Shown one piece after another: positions 54,796-64,000 of a stretch of DNA of 64,000 bases. The stretch is from Unio delphinus (lineage: Eukaryota > Mollusca > Bivalvia > Unionida > Unionidae), in NCBI GenBank assembly GCA_029339505.1, contig JAQISU010000210.1, positions 13,173,501-13,237,500 on the forward strand, in the 5' to 3' direction. The position numbers and the translations under genes were made by a program. Each line of letters begins with the position of its first letter. Within the stretch, counting starts at the first letter, position 1. A model generated the notes under the pieces. That model did no database searches. It was given only the letters and a program-made list of their open reading frames with translations, and had not been told where the DNA came from.

Positions 54796-55270
54796 TTTGA
54801 TGTTGAGGGTCTTAGGATTTCTGAAGTTGAGTAGTAGACCGGCTATCTGAATGTCGTCCAGTCGTTCTTCACATTCTGATTGTCGAGAGAGGTTGATTTG
54901 AAACATTATTCCAGCGTATCTGCGATTGGAACGTCAGCAATGGCAGAGAGAACATCCTCATACAACGTGAGTTTCATTTAATCTGGGTAGGTGTTTGTTA
55001 TAGCATAGCAAATGATGATGGTTAGGTGCTTTCTTCTAGTCGAGAGGTGGAGTTGCATGGTCATACGTCGGTCGTTTTCTCCCATGGTAGTTCAGGCAAT
55101 TCTCCAATCAGTGCTGTCTTCACTTCTAAACTGACAAAAGCGCTTTTCATTTCCTATTCTGATTAACAAGAACGTGCATCTGTAGCCCATTTCACAGAGT
55201 TCGCTTTCTCCTACAAGCTGGTTTTCTCTTATAGCATCAATGTTCAGTTTGTGTCTGGTAGGTTCCTTTC
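54796..55270 (-). pseudogene. LINE B, endonuclease half
   Basis: Minus strand reads GENDRRMTMQLHLSTRRKHL, then YAITNTYPD and LYEDVLSAIADVP, matching the APE-type endonuclease segment (NDRLM.LRLPL......YAPTM..PD..K..FY.DL...I..VP) of craniofacial-protein-like LINEs. Further up, HKLNIDAIRENQL is the N-terminal part. It continues LINE B across element 2 in the right order and orientation. Confidence 0.72.
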
Positions 55271-58200
55271 TTATTAGGTCGGTAAGATTCTGGAGGCTTG
55301 CTCATGATCTCTGTCCAGTAAGAGGTGCACATTATCTGCCTCAAGTGTGCAGAGGAACATTCATCGTTTTCGTTTTCGTTTTTGTATTTGGAACGCTGCA
55401 GGCAATAGACGATTAGAGCAGGCAATATTTAGAGCACATTTACTAGCCCCATCCTCATGTCTGAGAGCTGAGCATTGCATTTCTTACGAGGGATGCTCAG
55501 TCGCTAAATGGACCACGGAATTAACCGGTGACCCACGTCAGTGGTGGATGACGCTAATGGCCTGAGATGCTTGTGTACTTGTTTGCAGCTATGGCTGCCT
55601 GTGTACCCACACTTGCCGCTTTGCCGCATGCATGACAGTACAGGACTTTAGTGGATGATTAAATGGGATAAGTGGGTGACAAGAATGACATGTGTAGTGA
55701 CTATGTTTGAAGCAAATTAAGAGTTGCACAGTTCGTTGACTTCAATCCACAGACTCCCTCACCCACCTGCATCCAGCAGCACGACCACGTCGAGACGGCC
55801 GGAGACAGAGTTGAATACGTTGGATCACACAAAAGTCATAGGTGTCACGTCGTGCTCTTAAAGGTATAAATGAATATTTCCAAACATATAGGAACTAACT
55901 ATAGTTGTAGTATGAGCTCATTCGAAATGATAAGATTATATCTTTTTTTTTATTCACCCACTCCCTTGTCTGAAGGCATTACATTGTGAAATAATGAATT
56001 GCAAGGAGTTAGCAGACCTGGAAAAGATCTGATTAAATTTATACCACTCTGGTCTAGCTTTAAGTTTTAAGCGATTCATTTGGCCATTTTGAGGAATTAG
56101 TAGGAATTCTATTGGATATATTGCTATATGAAGACGTATGGTACATACGGATGCATTAATATTAAGCCCAACTAGAATGAGAAAGGGGAGATAACCATTA
56201 GCTTGCTATATATAAAATGTTATGGACCACAGTGGCAAATATAACGTTGGAAGTAGACACTATTATACTGACCAGAACCAAATTTATTACTAGCATACTG
56301 AGGAACTAACTAACACCCAAGTTTAATGCTGATAACCTACTAAACATTACGCCACCCGATTGAAAAGTAAACACAACTATTAACTAACACCAAAAATAGA
56401 CTAACAAACAAAAAACAAATAATGACAAACAACTTGTATTTTGAGAGACCGGAGCCCTAACTACATTGAATACAACACGCACAAACTATAACCAATATTT
56501 ACTGACTAACTGGCTCATGTTGCTGAATTTTCAATTTCACCTCTGTGTACCAGTCTTGGCTTACTCTTTAACATCGCCTCCTCTCGTAGCTGGAGTTTTC
56601 CAAACCCTTCGCTACAATGCGTTCTATTACATAATAATTTACTTAATTTACTATTTTGTTCCCACACTCTTTACTAATTTTCTCTAACTATATATGGCTG
56701 ACTTCCCAATTAAGCACCTTGCTGATACATACAAAGATCACTAAGCTCAACTGTTTCCTCGCAGATGGGATGAGCTAATTTGATGAGATGATGATGAGAT
56801 ATATGCTCCATATAAAACTCATTGATTCATTTCTAACATTGGCGGTCACATTCTTGTCTTTTTTGTTCAGTCGACTATGAATGCCAGAATTGTCAAAAGC
56901 ACTACGTTATAGGTGAGAGTTATAAATATGAATCAAAGTTCTCAAAGCGTTTGAGATGTGGACATCTGAATTAAAAACCCCTGGTACAATAAAAAATATT
57001 GATGGAAAGCAAGAAAATCAAAAGCACGTCAAGCATTTGTAAAAGGTCATTATCAATCATGCAAAAAAGTAGAAATATAGAGGAATTAGATTGATTTACG
57101 TTCTCTTCGATTACAAGTTGAATATTCTTAAACATTAAAGTTCAAATGAAGTCATTAATTATTATAACGGTAATCCAGGAAAATTATTGACAAGCAAAGT
57201 ACACATACGCGCGGTCGACACAACATGGGGTTGGATTCTGGTAATCGCATGTACTTAATTATATAATATTTATATAGTATGTAACAACGTTTAGAGGAGT
57301 TGTCAATTTCTAAAATCCAAAATAATCAAAACTGCTCCTTGACAAATTAATCATCCACCAAATGTATTCTTTTTCCATGACTCATTCGCATTGATAACAT
57401 AAAGCGATCAATGTTAGGCATACGAACAGGAAGTTGAACATTATGACACATTACTGGAATCCATCGAACGCTTTCAAACTGCTGCTTAGAGGATAATGAT
57501 TCCTTTTTCAAAGTAATGATAAAACACAACTTCGTATAGGACTATTTCTTGAATGGAGTTCTCACAGAGATCAATGAGAGGAAAGCATGTATATTGTATC
57601 AAAAAAGCATATAAAACATTTCACTTTAAATGATATATTAAACCGGTTAAATGGTCACTTGCATCAATATACCACTATTTTAAGATTTTCATTTATGGAA
57701 TTTAACTTCATATTTCTCCATGATACCATTGCACTTTTTAGTCCTTACCAGGCATCAATTAGTAAATAATTTTAATCCACTAATCCCAGATAGGCAACGC
57801 AAGGATCTAGTAGGATTTCGTGTTCTAACTATCCTGCCATTGGTGTAAGTGTATCTCACTGCTATATTCCCTGTATAGAAAACAATATCTTTTTAATATG
57901 CATTTGGTGCTGTTTTCTACATAAGGAAAGTTCTGGCTTTAAATTTGAAATGGTATGAATGTAATGTGCTCGAGTGAAGGTAAACTGACGACTGATCTGA
58001 TTAACGTGACAAGTGCCACATCTTCACTGTGTTTAAGATCCTTAGGTTCTAAAGTATGATCGCTTGTCCGTCAGTAAAGCCTACCTTATAGTCTGAAGCA
58101 TTATTCTGAATCAATCCATTGTCATATGTACAAACAACGATTGTTTGTTTCTGGCGGTTTTTCAATACCAGACATAAGCTGTACCATTGATGCCAGACAT

Positions 58201-61200
58201 CAGCTGTACCATTGATGTACCATTGATGCTTGTGCATATCATGGTCAATATCTTTTTTTCAAATAACGATACATGTATCGCAAAACAGTAAAATTAAATT
58301 ATTGACAGGAGACACCCAATCATATGTGCATGGACCTAAAGTTTACTTTCATTTACAATCAACTATTATTTACATAGGTACATATTAACTGAAGGCCACT
58401 CGTCTAGTATTGTGTAAAGACGTCTTGACCGAATATGTGAAAATAGATTTTGAGGAATTATAAGTTAATCCTATGTAGAAGACCAACGGTCTATAATTTC
58501 ATTTAAATCCTGGCCAGGTAACGTTTACATTATGTTTATACAACTTATGTTTTGCAAGGAGCAAACAAAAAACCAAATAAACAACTCGAAATTATTTATA
58601 ATTATTGATTCAAGAGCAAATTGCTGGTCTGTATACTCGGTAAAACTTATCCCCTGAATATAGTACAGGGTACTGTACAAGTCACGTGTTGAAGTAACTT
58701 ATTTCGGATGAAAACGACCACACATATGTCCCACAATTTAATTTATGGACATATATTTAAGTATACAACAATCAGAACCTGTACAGTTTATTGCAGTTTA
58801 CATTTATAAACATTCAGTTATGTACTACACATAAGATAAGAGCTTCTGATGCCCGGCATTCTTGCATTCAAAAACTCTACAGTTCGTTTGAACCCACTTC
58901 GATACCAATTTAGAAAAAAAATCTCAAGTTTACTAAAAGAACAAGTGATTGTCATTCCTCCGTGTGTAATGTATACGCTGAGTGTCGTAAAGACTTCAAT
59001 ATCACATCTTATTTTTTGATAATATAAACCACATGATAGCTCGGTGTCAATAAGCAGACAATTCTCGATTTCTGGTATCTAGAGCAGTCCATTTCAGTAC
59101 TTTTTTTTTGTCGGATGCGTATGGTAATATTATGATGCTTACTTGTAATATCGGTAAAACGAACTGATCACATAATTTAAAGTACATTTGTGTTCTCAAG
59201 CGCTTAAGTAGGTCTATAAAGGACTGTATGTAGATGATTATTCTGCTTAAAATCATAACATAACATGTAAAGGCGGCTACCGGTTTGCTCAAGAAATCCA
59301 ATTTTACATTTACAGTTGACAAGTAAAGTGTGTTTGGGGCGCACTGGAAAAAATTATAGATATTATAAATAGATTAATCAAACGTCTAGGATCTGCACAA
59401 TTGGTATATTCTTGATCCTGTTAATGTTTTATCTGTGCGAATAAGATATGGAGGATCTCAAAAGGGTAATGATTTAATATTGAATTTATGAAATAAGTTT
59501 GTTTATGAGTTTAATAATGTCCAACCGATTATATTTATGTACGTTTCTTACCCAGTGTTATTGGAAGTTCCTCCACAATTTTCTTTACATTGATGTAAAA
59601 TTGTCAGAATGTGGTGTTGTTGTTATGTCGTCTGTTGTTTTTGTATTTGTTGCTTTTGTTTTACTTTCCAACAATCGTTTATTCTGTATAAGCAAGACCT
59701 TATTCATCCGCAATATTTCGTACACTCGTATGTATATTTACTAGAAATATTTAAAATCAGTTTTAGTAAACATTACGTAATGGAAGTGATCTACTTTTAA
59801 ATGACACGCATACTTCCAGGCTTATATCCAGATCACCGGGGGTCATAATAATAAAATAGTAGGGATGCTACGCAGAGTCGCTTATAATTAACTTTCAGCC
59901 GCACTTGAGTAAATAACGGGAAAATAGTATGTTGGCCTAAAATATCATTTGACAAAGATGTAAACAGAAGGGTCATTTGATTTTAAGCCGCACTTGAATA
60001 ATAAAGGGTAATTGAACAGTATCCTGCTATATGAAAACATATCGTATAGGGTATTATGAAATATAATGTTTAATGCATGCACCTATTTACTACATGTTAC
60101 ATGCCCGCATACTAGTTGTAGCATTAACAATCGAAATGTACTGACCAGTGGAAAATAAGACGTGAAATATGGAGTCCAGCGACACAGTGGTTACTTTCGT
60201 AACCCGACCTACCCATTTTATTCAAAAATGAGTATCGCTATTCGTCATCGGGTTAGTCGATTAATCTGTTTGGCGGGTAATTAATGTAACTAGGAATTGC
60301 TTAGAAACAAAACACAAACAAATGTTGGTAACTTTATATGTAACGTTTTGCCCTATGCATAGTAATCTAACCAGATGCTTCAAGTACTTTTTTATTCTGA
60401 TTAGTATGTATGCCTTATAATTTTCACTAAAGACTATTTGTTAGGTAATCCTGAGAAATCTGCATTGTTTCGGTCTGATTCAACATGCAATTACAATTAA
60501 GCATGTTCTTGTACACATTTTATCAAAAACCAAACCCTGAACATTAACACAATCTAGATTCGATAAGCAGCGTAAAATAACATAACTGTAGGTGGTGAAC
60601 GCAGAGTAAATGATATTTAGTGGTAAATGAGTAATTTAGTTTGAGTTATAAAAATTACAGTATGAAGATTAATCTCTAGAGTAAGAGACTAAATAATTTG
60701 ACAAATTGTATCGTGCAAAAATACCTCAATAAAACTGAATCCGCCTTTATTAAAATGCGGTTAGAGAAAAGTTTTTTGCTGAATCTTAATATTTGCCACA
60801 TACGATCTTAAAATTTCACATAATTATCCAGACAATTCTACATTGAAAGGTTTGCACAAACAGTCCACAAACGGAAATGAAGCATACACAGACACATCTT
60901 TTTCATAAAAATATGCGTAATGTATAAGCATGTTAGAGTGGCATAAATTTAGTATTTGATGGGTAAGATATTACACTGTTATGGGCAGAGACAAATTACA
61001 TTGTTCATGAAAATCTGAAATTATCTTCCTCAGATACAGGAGTTATGTTCATCATAATGGTGATGTTTGCAGCGTCTCAACTGACCTCCCCCCCCCCAAT
61101 TATACATAAGGATAAAACATAGGAACTTAAATCATCCTAAGCTGGAGAGACAATACAGAACTCCTACGATTTAATGCTTGAGGCGGAAATTCCACAATAT

Positions 61201-63625
61201 GTATTTTCTGCTACCTCTGACTTGTTTAAGAATGCATTTAAATTAATTGATACATTGAATTGTGGAAAAAATGTTGTCTAAATTTCAACCTGTCAGTAAA
61301 TAGGAAAATACTTGGATTAGACATTGTTTCGAAATCAAATTTTGTGTAAGTCTAGTCCTTAGCTGGTTTGATTGATATATAACGAAATATCATATATATA
61401 GGTACATGGAATATTATATTGCGAGATCCATTCTTGATGACGCAGCCTTTATGACAAGAGGCAAATATTACGCAAGTAAATCAAAAAAATATAAACTTAC
61501 AAACCTGTTTGACGTTGACCTATCACGTGGTACCTTTATTACAGCAGCATTACACCACTATTGGCCTTTTTATTAACATCCCATCACACAAACTTTCAAA
61601 TGTTAGATTTTGTTTGGAAATAATGCATGTAACTACAATAAAATCTAAGTAGATTATACAGTAAATTGAGGTTGTAGTGAGGTTGCTGCAATCTTTGTGA
61701 CGTTTACAAGATCCTTTGAAAGTCCAACATTTTCCACTTAATGTATAGGACATTATGAAGTAAACGATTCTGTGGATGCTTCTGTAGAAACTGCAATTTA
61801 TAATGCTCCATTTCAGAATATAGCTCTAACCAAATTCTCACATCACCTTTTTCCCGATACTAATATCAAAGCACAAAGTTTAACATGTAGAAGTTTAGAC
61901 CAAACAAATTAAATGTTTAAATTTTAAAAGGTATGACTTCATAATTAATATCAGAGAATCGTGAAAGCATAACAACGTTTTGGATAATTAATAATAGCAC
62001 TTACTATTCGTAATTGGCGTGAATTCTAGCATTTGATGCGTGAGGTCGCAGGCTGGAAACCCAACCGATTCAAAACCAAAGACAATTTAAAATGTTACTA
62101 ATATTATACTCGGTTTGGTCTCAAAATTCAGAGGTTAGTGTTAGAACTGGATGGTCTGTGGTCACGATAATGTGTGATATATGCAACATGATTGCCCATT
62201 GCCAACCTTCAGACATCGTAGTGACATGACTGTACAAGTGATACAACTACGTTTTAAATCAAAATCAAGCTGACTCGTTAATTCAATGCTAATGTTTAAA
62301 TTGTCCTTAATGTGAAATGTCCAGTAAGTAGTATTATAAGTATTCACTGTATAATAAAAATCCATTGTAATGTGGTTGGTGTGCCTGCATGAAACAAAAT
62401 ATTAAACTGCTATTATAATTTAGATTTTATTTTCTTCAAATTCCTCGACAGCTGCAAACTGTAATACATTTTAAAATCTCTTTATTTTGGAATATGATTT
62501 TTGTAAACTATACAGAATATAGAATATATAAATGAATATATTCATCTATATGATGGATGAGATTTATCATCGTGCCTGCCGGAATTTAAAAGTGAAATGA
62601 TAATTGAAACAGACGGACAATTTATATGTAAGTTTACAACATGATTCACTGATTTTCCATAGGCTGACATTGTCTAATCTGGCAATATTCATTTTGAAAT
62701 CTGTATAATGCCTAGAACTAGTTCATATCACGTTTTCAGTCATAACAATGCAGCCATTGTAGCCTCTGTAAGATTGTGCACAGTTCGCATAACCAAATGC
62801 AAATACATGTCAACCAGCATTCTTTCCAGCGTATACTTTGTCAATGCAAACAGCTTCACAGCATTCCTTTCCTTATATCAGCCCTACGGTATAAATTTAC
62901 CAGCACACAAGTTTAAAACCTATAGACTTGGCACACCTACAATTAATTGACTTTAAAAGCCAACGAATCTTCAAATATCACGTGTTTACTTACTTAGGTA
63001 AATTATGATGTACCTTCGAAAATAGATTCTTAATTCGGAATATCAACGAACCAAAGTTATTGACTATAAAAATATCCATGGGAGGAATAATGAGTTAATA
63101 TGCCATATTGCAGTTACTAGTTTTACTTTATTATTTTAGTAGAATAAATACAATTCCTGCGTTAAGTGTTGTCTGATTAAAATCACAACTCTACATGTAA
63201 ATAACGTTCCTTAAACTGCTCAGTCACTTAACTACAAGTTTTAGTTGACAAGAGAATTCCAATAAAACCCTTCCTTTTATAAATGTACTCATCCACAAAT
63301 CTTGTCGTCGCTTTAATGTATATCAATTAAATATAATATGTGGGTAGTGATTATATTGCGCAGATTATGAGACGATTATGTAAATTGCCGAATTTTTCTG
63401 AGTTTGAGGAGACGAGAGAACACGTAGTTTTGTGAGACATTACTTTTCATTCCTCGAATGGAAAGAGAAAAAATTATAACGAGACAAAAAGAAGGACACT
63501 GTATTTGGGTCACACATTCAAAAGTTGAATCAGCTTTCGAGATATGTTCATAATTACACCCGTTGCATTGTATGTTAAATTGTCATAGAGACATGAATTA
63601 ATTATTAACCAATTATTAAGACAAA
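55271..63625. other. Gene-poor host sequence
   Basis: No supportable gene in 8.3 kb. Frames of 60-90 codons on both strands are AT-biased and unsigned. A short C-run at 61087-61097 and simple TA stretches only. There is no second end of the fourth element before 63626. Confidence 0.5.
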
Positions 63626-64000
63626 ATGGCATCGAATTATTACAGCCCAAGATGACATTGGAAGGGCAAGTTTGCAATTGATAAACTTGTTGATGCGGCA
63701 GGTTTCAAACTTTATATTGCTGTAGCGTGTTTAGCACGACAATCAGTATGTCAAACGTATATACCACCGTCTAAACGAACTCAGTACACATTTCGATGTC
63801 AGCGTTCCTAGAGAAGTTCGTCAAATCGATATTTTATTTGTACCACATTATGCTATCAAAACTGGTAGACGTCAAATAAAGTACAAATACGCATTGACTG
63901 TCGTTGACATTGCGAGTAAACATAAAGAACCAAAGACAGCAACAGAATATAAATAGATCGACAGCAGTTGTATTAGCATTTGAACAAATTTATCAACGAG
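63626..64000 (+). pseudogene. Decayed integrase of a fourth Polinton-like element (partial)
   Basis: Begins MASNYYSPR, then a stop, HWKGKFAIDKLVDAAGF, aligning to the integrase start MESIYYSPRGYWRGKSAIHK. After a frameshift it reads HFDVSVPREVRQIDILFVPH (first catalytic Asp region) and YKYALTVVDIASKHKEP. Several stops. It is clearly more distant from elements 1 and 2 than they are from each other, and may belong with the remnant at 8376-9690 or to another copy. It runs off the window. Confidence 0.82.

Overview
This window looks like nuclear DNA of an invertebrate animal, most likely a mollusc. It is AT-rich with long gene-poor stretches, simple repeats (TTA, GA, TA), several decayed non-LTR retrotransposons and a probable terminal exon of a host gene (1222-1376). 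Almost all recognisable coding capacity belongs to two large Polinton/Maverick-like (adintovirus-like) virus-transposons and the debris of two more. The mollusc assignment is an inference from overall style; the virus-transposon assignment rests on the gene set.

Layout. 1-1194: 3' end of a decayed CR1/Jockey-like LINE with a (TTA)n tail, followed by the host exon. 8376-9690: remnant of a third Polinton-like element (a terminal-repeat module plus a broken structural gene). 11537-27946: element 1, 16.4 kb, with 222-bp terminal inverted repeats (TIRs) that read identical and a 5-bp target duplication (ttatt). 30208-32560: a (TA)n tract and a decayed minus-strand LINE (LINE A). 36769-36990: a further RT scrap. 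37742-38987 plus 54796-55270: a second minus-strand LINE (LINE B) split by element 2. 38988-54795: element 2, 15.8 kb, the same gene set in the opposite orientation. 63626-64000: a decayed integrase of a fourth element running off the edge. The remaining sequence shows no supportable gene.

Gene set shared by elements 1 and 2. The virion module is one co-oriented block: a double-jelly-roll-type major capsid protein (MCP), an adenain-like cysteine protease, two small basic/hydrophobic core-type proteins, a trimeric-fibre-like protein, a candidate minor capsid protein, a two-helix membrane protein and a conserved 300-350 aa protein. The replication, packaging and integration module holds an A32/FtsK-type packaging ATPase, an rve-family DDE integrase, a zinc-ribbon/phospholipase A2 pair, a Cys-rich zinc protein and one large replication protein. 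That protein joins a divergent family-B polymerase palm, an SF1 helicase and, in element 2, an in-frame HNH domain. I see no canonical protein-primed PolB with exonuclease, so the replication protein is the main candidate for something new.

State of the copies. Element 1 has intact integrase, ATPase, protease, polymerase-helicase and most virion genes. It has single-base, homopolymer-type frameshifts in the MCP and before the HNH domain, and it has lost a homing endonuclease to a 1.5-kb insertion. Element 2 carries nonsense codons or frameshifts in ATPase, integrase, polymerase-helicase, MCP, fibre and minor capsid genes, but keeps the homing endonuclease. Other points of interest are a conserved -1 slippery site joining zinc ribbon to PLA2, a recurrent ACGCTAGCGT palindrome that seems to have been inserted more than once, TIRs that contain their own inverted repeat, and repeated in-frame expansion of coding tandem repeats.
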